Assembly: GCF_003347495.1 (NCBI RefSeq)
Contig: NZ_QCXY01000001.1
Coordinates: 1,116,001-1,180,000, forward strand
Reading direction: 5' to 3'
DNA from: Pleomorphovibrio marinus
GTDB taxonomy: Bacteria > Bacteroidota > Bacteroidia > Cytophagales > Cyclobacteriaceae
Length of the DNA: 64,000 bases
Program-made: the position numbers and the translations under genes
The notes under the pieces: generated by a model
What the model was told of the DNA's origin: nothing
The model's database searches: none
Seen by the model: only the letters and a program-made list of their open reading frames with translations
Shown: positions 17,383 through 26,780 of the stretch, in pieces
Numbering within the stretch: the first letter of the stretch is position 1
Layout: every line of letters starts with the position of its first letter

Positions 17383-18063
17383 TTAAAAGCCGAAGCCTAT
17401 GTAGATTTGGCCTACCGAGTTTTTCGAGTTGTTGGTAAGATTCCCGGCCAAGCCTTCGTTCCCTACTTCTCTCAAACCGTAGTTATACCTCACGCCTAAA
17501 TTTACGGCTCCGATGTCAAATCCGACACCCACTACTACACCGTAGTCTATTCTGTTAAAGTCTTCGGTATTCAATTCCCTGACCTCGGTTGGGCTCATTT
17601 CTGAGGATCTCCAGTTATTCACGTTGGCAGACAGCAGGTAGCTGACATAGGGCCCAGCATGAACGTTCAATGGTCCCAAATTCACGGCTAGAGCAAGTGG
17701 TACCTGAATATAGTTCAGGTTAAACCTAACCTCTCCAGATTCGATCCCGAACAGGTTTTCAAAGTCAGATCCACCATAGGAAACCTTTGATCCCATATTG
17801 GTATAGAGGACCTCTGGTTGTAAAGCAACAAAACTATTAATAGGAATTTTGCCAAATACCCCAAAGTGAATGCCCACCTTCATGCTTTCATCCTCGACAT
17901 TGGGCTGGTCTACGTAAAGCTGAGATAGGTTAAGGCCTCCTTTAATACCAAACTTTGGCCCTGGATTGTTGGATTGGGCGAAAGTGGTAGAATAACCACA
18001 AAATAGCGTCAGAAGAATTACTGACAGTAAAGTAAATTTTGGTAAAGAACAGGGATTTTTCAT
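17383..18063 (-). CDS. Porin-family outer-membrane beta-barrel protein (PorT-like)
   Basis: The 226-aa protein has a signal peptide (cleavage near TFAQ) and the usual barrel layout of this family: FGIKGGLNLSQL at the first strand, LQPEVLYTNMGSKV, YIQVPLALAVNLG, HAGPYVSYLLSA, VGVGFDIGAVNLGVRYNYGL and a final IYIGFGF. It should form an eight-stranded barrel in the outer membrane. Such proteins are common and functionally diverse, so no role is claimed. Its start is followed upstream by an AT-rich stretch suited to a promoter. Confidence 0.88.
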   Translation of the reverse strand: MKNPCSLPKFTLLSVILLTLFCGYSTTFAQSNNPGPKFGIKGGLNLSQLYVDQPNVEDESMKVGIHFGVFGKIPINSFVALQPEVLYTNMGSKVSYGGSDFENLFGIESGEVRFNLNYIQVPLALAVNLGPLNVHAGPYVSYLLSANVNNWRSSEMSPTEVRELNTEDFNRIDYGVVVGVGFDIGAVNLGVRYNYGLREVGNEGLAGNLTNNSKNSVGQIYIGFGF

Positions 18064-18457
18064 AAATATTTTATATTAATTTATCAAAATTATAATTAAT
18101 TAAATCGATAAAATTATATCAAAATATATATTTATTACAAAATAACCCTTTTCAAAATCAATTACCTCAGAAATAATCATCTGGAAGATGTGGAGGTGAA
18201 TTAGGTTTTTCAAAAAAAAGACGCCGTGCATCATCCATTACTACTTTTCAGCAGCATGGGCAAACAACTTAGGGTATTTGCGCCATTTATTAAGGAGAAA
18301 CTGAATTCATCTGATCCCTCGTCCAATGTACCTTTGCCAACCTCCGACCCGGAATTTTTGGTGCTAAAAGCTGCTAGAGGGAATATGTGTGAAAATAGGT
18401 TGATAAAAGTAAGATCACTGGGAAATCACCATATAGCTTACTACTTGGAAGACTTCT
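18064..18457. other. Intergenic, AT-rich, nothing recognised
   Basis: About 390 bases between the porin gene start (18063) and the end of a small acetyltransferase gene (18458). The first 100 bases are very AT-rich and probably hold the porin promoter. A plus-strand open frame across 18226-18633 has no recognisable protein and overlaps the acetyltransferase antisense, so it is not called. Confidence 0.5.
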
Positions 18458-18742
18458 TTACTTTGAAAGTACATCCCTTATTTCCGGCTTTTTTTCAAAT
18501 ACTGATTTGGCAAAGGGACAAAGAGGCAATATTTTTATTTGATTTGTTCTGGCAAACTCTACCGCTTTTAGGACTAAGGCCTCGCCAATTCCTTCGCCTT
18601 GCAGCATTTCGGAGACTTCGGTGTGGTCAATAATAATTAGTTTTTCCCCTGCCTTTGAATAGGTCAATTCAGCGGTAATTTTTCCTTCTGCCTCCATAAA
18701 GAATGAACCTTTAGTGGATTTGGCGTGCTGTTGGATCTCCAT
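18458..18742 (-). CDS. Small GNAT N-acetyltransferase (YjdJ/NATD1-like)
   Basis: The 94-aa protein matches the short GNAT subfamily: FFMEAEGKITAELTYS, then IIDHTEVSEMLQGEGIGEALV with the acetyl-CoA loop QGEGIG, then ILPLCPFAKSVFEKKPE. The PLCPF(A)KSVF block is diagnostic. Members of this group are small cytoplasmic acetyl-CoA enzymes of mostly unknown substrate, possibly polyamines or small metabolites. Its length is normal for the group. It stands alone on the minus strand, divergent from the baeRF3 gene. Confidence 0.9.
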   Translation of the reverse strand: MEIQQHAKSTKGSFFMEAEGKITAELTYSKAGEKLIIIDHTEVSEMLQGEGIGEALVLKAVEFARTNQIKILPLCPFAKSVFEKKPEIRDVLSK

Positions 18743-19000
18743 AACTTGTTTTGTAATTAAAATTTGGTTGTTTCAATTTAGCTAATTATAAAGGATATCC
18801 TTCTAATTATTTTTAACTATTTCATTTTAACAATTAGGATTTATACCTGAAAATCTCGCAGCCATTTGCACCTGTAGAAGAGCTGGATTATACCATCCGA
18901 TTTTAAACTGAAATATAAATAATATGGCATAAATATTGTTCATTAATTTTATTAATTAGGCCAAATATTATAATTTTTACCCATTTTAGTTAAAAAACCT

Positions 19001-20155
19001 ATGCAATTAATAACCGAAAAGCTTATTCAGGATTTATTGGCCATAGAAGAAGCGCCATGCTTGTCGCTTTATATGCCCACCCACCGTCACCATCCGGATA
19101 ACCGTCAAGACCCCATTCATTATAAAAACCTTTTAAAAGAAATGGAGCAATCCCTGCTCCAAAAATACAGCTCAGGGGAAACCGAAGCTTTCTTGGCTCC
19201 CTTGGAGGAACTGGTCGAAAACCCTGAATTTTGGAATCAGGGTCTTGATGGGATGGCAGTATTCAGTTCACCAAAACTGAATAAAATGGTTAAATTGCCT
19301 ATATCAGTAGAATCCTTGGCCATTGTGGCTGATAGTTTCCATACTAAACCCCTTCGGAAATATTTGCAATCCACCGATAGATATCACCTCTTGGGCTTAA
19401 GCCGCCATGAAATCGCCTTGTTTGAAGGGAACAGGCATTCCTTGGATGAAATAGAACTGACAGCTGAAATCCCAAAAACCATAGAAGATGCGTTGGGTGA
19501 AGAGATGACGGATGAGCACCTCACCGTAGCTTCCTATGGAGGAGCAGGCGGAGAGAGCAGTGCCATGCACCATGGTCACGGAGGTAAGAAAGACCAGGTG
19601 GACCTGGATGCGGAAAAGTTTTTCCGTGTAGTGGCGAAGGCTGTGGAGGAAAATATATCAAAACCTCATGGACTTCCCCTTATACTGGCAGCTTTAACGG
19701 AACACCACCACCTTTTTCAAAAAGTGAATAAAAACGTAGCTTTATTGCCGGAGGGTATCCAGGTAAATCCCTCATCCGTAAGCAAGGAAAAATTAGCTGA
19801 ACTGGCATGGGAGGTAATGGAGCCTGCCTATCTGGCAAACCTGAAAAGCTACTCTGAGCAATTTAGCCAGGCCAAGGCATTAGGAAAAGGATCTGATGAC
19901 TACAAGGAACTGGCAGTAGCAGCCGTAGAAGGAAGGATCGGCACCTTGCTGGTAGAGGCGGATCGGATCATTGCAGCGAGAATCACCAACCTAGTCACCG
20001 GTAACACCCAGAAAAAGGACATGGACAATCCTCGGGTAGATGACCTGTTGGATGACATGGGTGAGCTGGTCATTAAGATGGGTGGTAAAGTCGTGGTGAT
20101 ACCAACGGATAAAATGCCTACTGAAACAGGTCTGGCGGGGGTTTTCAGGTATTAA
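19001..20155 (+). CDS. baeRF3-family protein (bacterial archaeo-eukaryotic release factor-like)
   Basis: The 384-aa protein resembles the bacterial archaeo-eukaryotic release factor family 3: an N-terminal domain with LSLYMPTHR at about 22-30, a KYLQSTDRYHLLGLSR segment, a glycine/histidine-rich loop GGAGGESSAMHHGHGG near 185-200 in place of the eRF1 GGQ loop, and a C-terminal eRF1 domain 3-like half (AAVEGRIGTLLVEADR). Proteins of this wider fold bind the ribosome; a role in stress or hibernation is possible, not shown here. It is preceded by about 250 AT-rich bases and followed by a hairpin terminator, so it is monocistronic. Confidence 0.75.
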   Translation: MQLITEKLIQDLLAIEEAPCLSLYMPTHRHHPDNRQDPIHYKNLLKEMEQSLLQKYSSGETEAFLAPLEELVENPEFWNQGLDGMAVFSSPKLNKMVKLPISVESLAIVADSFHTKPLRKYLQSTDRYHLLGLSRHEIALFEGNRHSLDEIELTAEIPKTIEDALGEEMTDEHLTVASYGGAGGESSAMHHGHGGKKDQVDLDAEKFFRVVAKAVEENISKPHGLPLILAALTEHHHLFQKVNKNVALLPEGIQVNPSSVSKEKLAELAWEVMEPAYLANLKSYSEQFSQAKALGKGSDDYKELAVAAVEGRIGTLLVEADRIIAARITNLVTGNTQKKDMDNPRVDDLLDDMGELVIKMGGKVVVIPTDKMPTETGLAGVFRY

Positions 20156-20259
20156 TGAATGAACTTTGGTAATGAATAGGTCACTATATAGCTGATAGTG
20201 TGTCAGATTTCAGATGACCCTAACGACTAGACGGGCGGTGTTAATCTAGCCAGGTTTAG

Positions 20260-20306
20260 CGGGATCACTACTGAAAATTAATTTTTCCAGGGGTGATCCC
20301 GTTTTT
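20260..20306 (+). terminator. Probable intrinsic terminator after baeRF3 gene
   Basis: CGGGATCAC at 20260-20268 pairs perfectly with GTGATCCCG at 20293-20301 across a 24-base loop and is followed by five T. It lies 105 bases after the stop at 20155 and directly before the converging ATPase remnant. Confidence 0.7.
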
Positions 20307-20307
20307 A

Positions 20308-20652
20308 CTAAAGAAAACCAAATACCCATAAGGGGATTTTATTTCCAAATCCAATTTCTTTATCATCTGCCGCAATATTATTCCTTTCTGTTAATCTGAC
20401 GTTTTTGTCCCTACCGCCAATTTCAAAAAGGTACTTTTGGTCAATTAGAAAATCCTGGGCTTTCGGGCAATTTACGGAATGGCCATAAGCTAGCTGGCTC
20501 AGGAAAAAGGTTTCTCTAAGGTTCCCTACATCCACATTTATTCCCAATTCAAAGGAAATGTTCGTGTTTTCCAAAAACAGCTTTTCGGGCTTTTGCAAGA
20601 GGGAGACACCATGCGTTTCCCTGTATATACTTTTGGTGGTTATAACCTTCAT
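20308..20652 (-). pseudogene. C-terminal remnant of a DUF4143-type AAA ATPase
   Basis: The 114-aa frame matches only the very end of bacterial AAA ATPases with a C-terminal DUF4143 nuclease-like domain: VDVGNLRETFFLSQLAYGHSV, DFLIDQKYLFEIGG, then EIGFGNKIPLWVFGFL at the C-terminus. Full-length family members are about 350-400 residues, with Walker motifs in the N-terminal two thirds. That part is missing; upstream sequence 20653-20799 is non-coding. The apparent ATG is inside the former gene. A dead fragment, not a functional protein, is the likely reading. Confidence 0.7.
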
Positions 20653-20799
20653 TTTGACCAGAACTTAGGAAAATAATGATTTAATAAGCCAAATTGAGTT
20701 TTACCACTTCAGAATTTAGGGAAAGTTTCTAGTATATGTGACTAATAATGAGTATTTTAGTAGGGATTTATAGGGAGCAAAAACAAATAAATAATTGGT

Positions 20800-21171
20800 A
20801 TGAAGTTAGGGGCATTTTCGCTAAGTCTTAATGTCAAGGACATCAAAGCCTCAAAGGTGTTTTATGAAGCCCTCGGGTTCACAGTCCTTGCAGGCGACAT
20901 TGCCCAAAACTATCTTATTATGAAAAACGAGCATTCACTTATAGGGCTGTTTCAGGGAATGTTTGAAGGTAATGTATTGACTTTCAATCCAGGATGGGAC
21001 GAAAGCGGCCAAAACATTGATGAATTCGAGGATATAAGGGAAATCCAAAGACACCTTAAAAGCAAAAACATTACACTGGCAACAGAAACAGATGAAGGCA
21101 GCTCGGGCCCAGCTAGTATTATGGTAACTGACCCTGATGGAAACGTGATTTTGATTGACCAACACCGCTAA
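20800..21171 (+). CDS. VOC-family (glyoxalase-like) protein
   Basis: This 123-aa protein is a single vicinal-oxygen-chelate domain pair: SLNVKDIKASKVFYEALGF at the first module and ASIMVTDPDGNVILIDQ at the end, both diagnostic. Metal-ligand candidates are sparse, as in many uncharacterised members, so catalysis (glyoxalase, dioxygenase or antibiotic-binding) cannot be told. It lies alone between a gene remnant and an acetyltransferase. Confidence 0.9.
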   Translation: MKLGAFSLSLNVKDIKASKVFYEALGFTVLAGDIAQNYLIMKNEHSLIGLFQGMFEGNVLTFNPGWDESGQNIDEFEDIREIQRHLKSKNITLATETDEGSSGPASIMVTDPDGNVILIDQHR

Positions 21172-21459
21172 GAAAGACATCGGCCCGGGGGGATTCTTGT
21201 TTTAAAACATACCTTTACTTGTTCTTCGGAATCAATTTAGGTATCTCTACATACAGTCCTTTTTTGGCAAACTAGAGGAAAAGATAAATGCACCCTTGGG
21301 TACTTACTTGGATAAGGGAAAATCACTTTTGCTGTCAACAGTCCAGGTTTATGGGACCTAAAGTACCTATACTGCCCGAATACTAGCCGAAATGGTATTG
21401 GCTATTATTGGGTTATGTGCAAGTGAAAACCTCAGGGAAAACCTTAAGCAAAATTGAAC

Positions 21460-21915
21460 ATGAAATTCTTACCCATAGAAATTGAAGAAGGATTAAACAC
21501 ACAGTTCATGGATATCCCTGAATGTGGGATAATACTTGAGGTATTTAAGGAGCATTATAGAAAAGTAGGTTTTGTAAAACCCTGGATCGCCTTTTTTGTG
21601 TGTAATGACTACCATGAAATCATTGGAGCTGCTGGGTTTAAAGGGCAGCCAAAGAATGGTATGGTGGAAATTTCTTACGGGACCTTTAAGAAGTTTGAAG
21701 GACAGGGTATGGGTACTGCAATTTGTAAGCAGCTGGTGTCTTTGGCCCTGCAAACAGTACCCTCCCTTATTATAAACGCTCGAACCTTACCCCAGAATGT
21801 CGCTTCAATTAAGGTGTTGGAAAGGAATGGGTTTAAACTTATTGGAACAGTGTATGACGAGGAAGACGGCAATGTCTTAGAATGGACTTTTATGAATCCA
21901 TCTGTCCCTAAATAA
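21460..21915 (+). CDS. GNAT-family N-acetyltransferase
   Basis: The 151-aa protein (ATG at 21460; a TTG two codons earlier was not used) has the RimJ-like GNAT pattern: IIGAAGFKG, ISYGTFKKFEGQGMGTAICKQLV with the acetyl-CoA loop EGQGMG near residue 85, then NVASIKVLERNGFKLIGTV. Such enzymes acetylate ribosomal protein N-termini, antibiotics or small amines. The substrate is unknown. Neighbours give no help: it precedes the large secreted glycosidase by 184 bases and is probably a separate transcript. Confidence 0.9.
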   Translation: MKFLPIEIEEGLNTQFMDIPECGIILEVFKEHYRKVGFVKPWIAFFVCNDYHEIIGAAGFKGQPKNGMVEISYGTFKKFEGQGMGTAICKQLVSLALQTVPSLIINARTLPQNVASIKVLERNGFKLIGTVYDEEDGNVLEWTFMNPSVPK

Positions 21916-22099
21916 GAACCGTTCCCCCAAAGGTTTAACCCTCACATTTAACCAATACCCATTTCCCAAAACACCCTCAAATCACACCAATAAGCCAAAC
22001 CCCGAACAAATTATCAATCTTAAAAGGCCTGTAGGACAAAATTTTTAGTACTTTAGACGGAAGAATAACCATAGGCTATGTTTCCTAATTATAAACCCC

Positions 22100-24835
22100 A
22101 TGCTAAATAACCTTCTAAATAGCTGCTGCCTTTTCCTTGTAGCCTCTGTTTTTTTTGTCAATCCTGCATTTGCCCATCGCATTTTTGTAGAGGAAGAAGG
22201 ACTGCTAGTAGTAGAAATGACCAGCCTTTCAGCTATCGGGGATTGGAAATCAGAATCAACTTCATTGGCTGGCCAGCCCATCCAATATATTTATTCGGAA
22301 AAGGAATATTTTCAAAACCCGGGACAGCAACTGCTGTCCTACAGATTCCGGATAGACAACCCTGGGACCTATAAATTTATCTGGCATAATAAAGTTGGGG
22401 AAGGAGCCAGCCCTACTGATTACAACGATACATGGCTTAGGATTCCTGACGCGGATGATTTCTTTGCACAAAATGAAGAAGGGCATGTTCTTCACCCCAG
22501 AGGAGTTTGTGAAGAGGACTGTCCAAACGGCACAGGGGGGGCTGGGTGGTTTAAGGTATATAGCCATGGAACGACAGATTGGACTTGGAGGACAAAAACT
22601 AGCGATCATGATCCACATGAAATTTATGCCCAATTTAATCAACCTGGGATCTATTCCATCCAGGTGTCGGCCAGATCTTCTTATCATTTTCTGAGCAAAT
22701 TTGTGCTTTTCCAACCTGACAAGTACAGCGAGGCGGAGGTAACAGGAATTACACTTCCTACTAGCGAATGGGTGGTAGGGGAGCATGTAGGTCCGCTTGA
22801 ATTTGGCCTAAAGGAAATTGAAACGGCTCTGGCGGAAATGGGTTTGGGTGCCTTGAAAGAGGTGAACATTTCCCATGAAATAGTGGAGGACCTGAACTCG
22901 GAGGGGTTCCACCTTAAAAAAGGGAAGGATGGGATATTGATCCAGGGCGGTGACGAGGCTGGACTGATGTATGGCTGCCTGGAACTGGCAGAACAAATCC
23001 GCCTGTTTGGCCTTGAAGGTATTGAGGAAATCCGACAAAGTCCCCATATGGAAATGAGGGGAACCAAGTTCAATATTCCACTGGACATGCGCACGCCAAG
23101 CTACACGGATGCAAGTGATGCCGCCCAACATAATATAGCCCACATGTGGGACATGGAATTCTGGAAAACTTATATTGACAACCTTGCCCGAAACCGGTTT
23201 AACTACATCTCCTTGTGGAACCTGCATCCCTTCCCTTCTATGGTAAAGGTACCTGATTATCCGGATGTGGCACTGGATGATGTCCATCGTTCTACGGTCA
23301 ATTGGGAGGAGTATTACCACCTGCATGCTACCGGCTTGGATGCCCCTGAAATCATTGAAAATTATGAAGTAATCAGGGAAATCAAGATGGAGGACAAGAT
23401 CCGGTTTTGGCAGGAAGTGATGGCCTATGCCAAATCCCGCAACATTGGATTCTATATCGTCACCTGGAATATATTCACTAATGGCACTGATGGAAAATAC
23501 GGCATTAACGATGACATTCAAAACGAAATTACCCGGGATTATTTTAGGAGCAGCATCAGTGAACTATTCAGAACCTATCCAGACCTAAAAGGAATAGGGC
23601 TGACCACGGGAGAAAACATGCATAACGCATCCTTTCAGGAAAAGGAAGACTGGGCCTTTGACACTTATGCCAGGGCAATCTTGGAAGTGGCAACGGAAGT
23701 GCCAGACCGCCAATTCACCTTTATCCATCGCCAGCATCAGACTGGGGCCCGGGAGATAATGGAAAAGTTCAAACCCCTGCTGGATCAGCAAAACGTGGAT
23801 TTTATTTTTTCTTTTAAATATGCACAAGCCCACGTGTACAGTGCGGTGGAGCAACCTTTCCATAAGGACTTTATCAAGGAAATAGGATCCGTAAAAACCA
23901 TTTGGGGACTTCGCAATGATGATATCTACTATTTTCGATGGGGAGCACCTGACTTTGTACGGGCCTTTATCGGAAATTTACCCACCGAGCCCATGAAAGG
24001 CATCTATTACGGTTCTGACCAATGGGTTTGGGGGAGGGATTTTTTAAGCAAAGACCTTATTTCTACACCCGGGCAACTGGAAATACTTAAACACTGGTAC
24101 CAATGGATGCTATGGGGAAGGCTTTCCTTCGACCCCACTGTGGATAATAAGCGTTTCCAGCAAATACTACAAAATAGATTTCCCGAAACAGATGGCCCTG
24201 CCCTTTTTGATGCCTGGCAAGCAGCTTCCATGGTGTATCCCATTACTACCGGTTTCCACTGGGGGGCATTGGATTTTCAATGGTATATAGAAGGGTGTAA
24301 AAGCCGCCCGGAACCTGCCGGTAATGATACCGGTTTTCACGATGTAAACCGCTTCATCAGCTTGGGCACACACCCGGGTTCAGGCTATCAGTCGATTCCT
24401 GATTATGTAAAAGGTAATCAAGATGGTGGAGACACCTCTTTGACTTCTCCCATTGAAGTGTCCGAAATGCTCCATCAAAAAGCCGATAAAGCACTTGGCC
24501 TAATGGGCCAGATCCATCCTGGAGAAGACAGGGAATTGAAGGTGACTGTTCAAGATATCCTTACCATTTCCTACATGGGTAAATACTACGCCCATAAAAT
24601 TGCCGGAGCCACTTACCTCGCCCTCTTCAGGGAAAGTGGGGAACCCTCCTTACAAGATAAGGCTGTGGCCGAATTGGAAGCGGCCCTGGAGTACTGGAAA
24701 CAATACAAAGAAGCGGCACTGAAGCACAATAAGCATCCACTTTGGACAAACCGGGTAGGCTATGTAGATTTTGAAAAGACAACTGAATGGGTGGAGGAGG
24801 ATATTGCCATTGCCAAAAAACAGTTGAGAAATTAA
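22100..24835 (+). CDS. Large secreted putative glycosidase, GH20b-like N-domain/GH67-like (paralog 2)
   Basis: The 911-aa protein has a signal peptide cleaved after PAFA. An extra N-terminal beta-sandwich at about 26-205 (jelly-roll carbohydrate-binding character, with a CEEDCPNGTGG loop) is absent in the other two paralogs. Then follow the zincin-like GH20b-type domain (GDEAGLMYGCLELAEQI near 284-300) and a barrel beginning YIDNLARNRFN with NLHPFPSMVK. Glu505 in LTTGENMHN is the candidate acid. It is not a lipoprotein, so it may be released or periplasmic. It is followed after 77 bases by a secreted domain protein that may share its transcript. Substrate unknown, perhaps an acidic polysaccharide by GH67 analogy. 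Confidence 0.6.
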   Translation: MLNNLLNSCCLFLVASVFFVNPAFAHRIFVEEEGLLVVEMTSLSAIGDWKSESTSLAGQPIQYIYSEKEYFQNPGQQLLSYRFRIDNPGTYKFIWHNKVGEGASPTDYNDTWLRIPDADDFFAQNEEGHVLHPRGVCEEDCPNGTGGAGWFKVYSHGTTDWTWRTKTSDHDPHEIYAQFNQPGIYSIQVSARSSYHFLSKFVLFQPDKYSEAEVTGITLPTSEWVVGEHVGPLEFGLKEIETALAEMGLGALKEVNISHEIVEDLNSEGFHLKKGKDGILIQGGDEAGLMYGCLELAEQIRLFGLEGIEEIRQSPHMEMRGTKFNIPLDMRTPSYTDASDAAQHNIAHMWDMEFWKTYIDNLARNRFNYISLWNLHPFPSMVKVPDYPDVALDDVHRSTVNWEEYYHLHATGLDAPEIIENYEVIREIKMEDKIRFWQEVMAYAKSRNIGFYIVTWNIFTNGTDGKYGINDDIQNEITRDYFRSSISELFRTYPDLKGIGLTTGENMHNASFQEKEDWAFDTYARAILEVATEVPDRQFTFIHRQHQTGAREIMEKFKPLLDQQNVDFIFSFKYAQAHVYSAVEQPFHKDFIKEIGSVKTIWGLRNDDIYYFRWGAPDFVRAFIGNLPTEPMKGIYYGSDQWVWGRDFLSKDLISTPGQLEILKHWYQWMLWGRLSFDPTVDNKRFQQILQNRFPETDGPALFDAWQAASMVYPITTGFHWGALDFQWYIEGCKSRPEPAGNDTGFHDVNRFISLGTHPGSGYQSIPDYVKGNQDGGDTSLTSPIEVSEMLHQKADKALGLMGQIHPGEDRELKVTVQDILTISYMGKYYAHKIAGATYLALFRESGEPSLQDKAVAELEAALEYWKQYKEAALKHNKHPLWTNRVGYVDFEKTTEWVEEDIAIAKKQLRN

Positions 24836-24912
24836 TAATTGTTAATTTTCAATTAACCCAACTTGACTCTTCAGTTAAATAACTTTCTGACCAACAGGTA
24901 AATATAAAATCA

Positions 24913-25713
24913 GTGGTACACTACATATTTTCTTACGGCCTTTTGCAGGTGCTATTTTCCTTATGGATGATTTTGGCCCCGCATGGCATTATAAAAGCAA
25001 GTGGGGTTATGGAAGAGGCACCATTTGCCAGGAATTCATCCCATTCGGCAGGACAGGTCATTTCCCATGAACCCAAGGATAAAAATATCTTATTGGTCGT
25101 GGGCGATGTCAAGGAACTCAACCGCTCCGAAAGGATGCTGATGGCCAGATTAAAAGACCAGGGTTATCCGGTAATGTTGGTAAATGACCAAAATGATGAT
25201 CCTGAGCTGACTGATGACATTTCCCTAGTAATCGTATCCAAAACGGTCAATTCCCTGAATGTAGGTATCCGGTTCAAGGACGTTTCCTGTGGGTTTTTGA
25301 CCTGGGAGGACAACTTGCAGATGGCACAGTTGATGGGGTATTCTGAAAATGACGGTGCTGAGGGGACGGCCTGGCATGTCAAAGGGCAGCAATGGTATGT
25401 GTTGCCAGATGGGCCGGTTGAACTTAATACCGGTCTTTCAGGGAAATTGGACATTTACACGGAGCCGGATGAAATCACCTATTCGCCCAATGAAAGCAAG
25501 GTGCCTGAGTCGGCCATTGTAGTGGGGGAATTGTATCCCGGCGACTACCACAAAACCTATTATGTCTTTGAGGAGGGTGCAGTTTTGGGAGACGGCAGCA
25601 GGGCTGCCGGCCGAAGAATTTATTTTGGGCTTTATGACGACACCTTCCGCCTACTGACCGATACAGGCCTAACCCTCTTCGACGCCGCGATCTTATGGGG
25701 GACGGAGCGTTAA
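24913..25713 (+). CDS. Secreted domain protein of unknown function
   Basis: The 266-aa product starts at a GTG and has a hydrophobic N-terminus (FSYGLLQVLFSLWMILA) that could act as signal or anchor. The core from about residue 58 (KNILLVVGDVKELN, then LVIVSKTVNSLNVGIRFKD, FLTWEDNLQMAQLMG, and a final LTDTGLTLFDAAILWG) matches a small alpha/beta domain often attached to large secreted bacterial proteins. No catalytic residues are known to me. Its last codons and stop (ACGGAGCGTTAA) belong to a repeat that recurs at 25815, so the C-terminus may have been remade by repeat insertion. It follows the paralog-2 glycosidase and may assist it. Confidence 0.55.
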   Translation: MVHYIFSYGLLQVLFSLWMILAPHGIIKASGVMEEAPFARNSSHSAGQVISHEPKDKNILLVVGDVKELNRSERMLMARLKDQGYPVMLVNDQNDDPELTDDISLVIVSKTVNSLNVGIRFKDVSCGFLTWEDNLQMAQLMGYSENDGAEGTAWHVKGQQWYVLPDGPVELNTGLSGKLDIYTEPDEITYSPNESKVPESAIVVGELYPGDYHKTYYVFEEGAVLGDGSRAAGRRIYFGLYDDTFRLLTDTGLTLFDAAILWGTER

Positions 25714-25915
25714 GAAATAGTCCTGTGGACTATTTTAGCGACGGGCCAGCCAGCGGGCAGCAACGGAATAAGAAGCGCATCGCTTCAGTTTTCGACTCCG
25801 TTTGTTATTCCGTTACGGAGCGTTAAGAAATAGTCCTGTGGACTATTTTAGCGACGGGCCGGGACGCGGAGAGGTTTAGCGACGGGCCAGCCAGCGGGCA
25901 GCAACGGAATAAGAA
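25702..25915. repeat. Nested direct and inverted repeat cluster
   Basis: A 46-base unit is identical at 25702-25747 and 25815-25860; it contains the perfect hairpin AAATAGTCC-TGT-GGACTATTT. A second 41-base unit is identical at 25734-25774 and 25875-25915. In addition AACGGAATAA (25762-25771) is inverted as TTATTCCGTT (25805-25814). The left copy supplies the stop codon of the preceding gene. Confidence 0.85.
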
Positions 25916-26382
25916 CACTTCATTTCAGCTGGTGGTGCTGATACACGAATTCCACTCCTGTGGGACCGATGAACTGTTTGTCAACATCACAGGAACAAGC
26001 CAAATGAAAATGCTTTTAAAGGCAGGGCCCAGAGGATCCCTGCACGAAGTGGTTCCAGCAATAGTTTTATCGATTTTTTGATTTTAGGTTGACTTGGTCT
26101 TTGTCTTTAGTTTTTTTTTAAGCACAGCCACGGCAGCATCACTTCTTCTCAATTTGGGATGTTTTGAAGATTCTCAATAGAGGGACGACTGTAATTTAAA
26201 TTATCAATTTGAAGAACATGCTTTAAGCAATATTTAATTCCTGTTCAATAGGAATGTATTACTCAATTTAAAGTTCTGGCAAGTTTAATTTAAGCTGTTA
26301 ATTATGTAATATTATAAAAAAATATATAATTATTATGATATGTAAATTCATATTTTTGTACTGTATAAATATTTCAAAAAGA
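25916..26382. other. Gene-free AT-rich stretch
   Basis: About 470 bases without a supported gene. Bases 25914-26083 stay open for about 56 codons and could be a gene remnant, but I recognise no family. The region from about 26200 is very AT-rich. TATTTTTG at 26351-26358 fits the Bacteroidota -7 promoter consensus TAnnTTTG, but no clear -33 box is seen. Confidence 0.4.
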
Positions 26383-26627
26383 TGAAATCGAGCCTGTCCT
26401 GACGGCAGTCAGGGCATGACGCAAGCGACGCACGGAGGGATGATCAAGATTGCGAGATTCCCCCGAAGCAAGTTCCCCGAATCGAGTTCGGGGCAGGCAG
26501 GGGCAGGCTATATGACCGCTGAAAAGAAATTATAAACATATGAAATCGAGCATGACGAGCACGTCACACACCGGGATGATTATCGTTGCGAGATTCCATG
26601 TGACCGTTGAAAAGAAAATATAAACAC
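26383..26627 (+). repeat. Dispersed 5'-leader repeat, copies R1 and R2
   Basis: R1 (26383-26540) and a shortened R2 (26541-26627) stand in tandem. Each begins TGAAATCGAGC and ends with a TGACCG(C/T)TGAAAAGAAA then AT-rich block running into an ATG. R1 contains two hairpins: CCTGAC-GGCA-GTCAGG and CCCCGAA-TCGAG-TTCGGGG. Related copies occur at 27247-27404, 59818-59951 and, more diverged, 40698-40889, each ending at a start codon. No transposase is present. Confidence 0.75.
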
Positions 26628-26780
26628 ATGAAAAAAATGCAGAAAAAAGATCAAAGCCATGGTAAAGGTGTGTTGTCAAAGTTAAATGACAATACTGACC
26701 AAAGCAAAAAGGTAGTGGCTTCCGACAAGAAAAAAGGAATCCTTTCCAAGGTAAATGATAGTCCTAACCAAAGTGAATGA
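26628..26780 (+). CDS. 50-aa lysine-rich small protein with internal repeat
   Basis: The ATG follows directly on repeat copy R2. The product is hydrophilic, with no hydrophobic segment, and consists largely of two related units, KGVLSKLNDNTDQSKK and KGILSKVNDSPNQSE. A duplicated motif in a short ORF argues that this is real coding sequence, though chance cannot be excluded. I recognise no family. It lies in the same repeat-rich tract as the stress-type genes that follow, so a stress-linked role is possible. It is too short for most gene callers. Confidence 0.5.
   Translation: MKKMQKKDQSHGKGVLSKLNDNTDQSKKVVASDKKKGILSKVNDSPNQSE

Noticed and set aside
18226-18633. 135-aa plus-strand ORF
   Set aside because: Overlaps the well supported acetyltransferase gene on the other strand and has no protein-like motifs.
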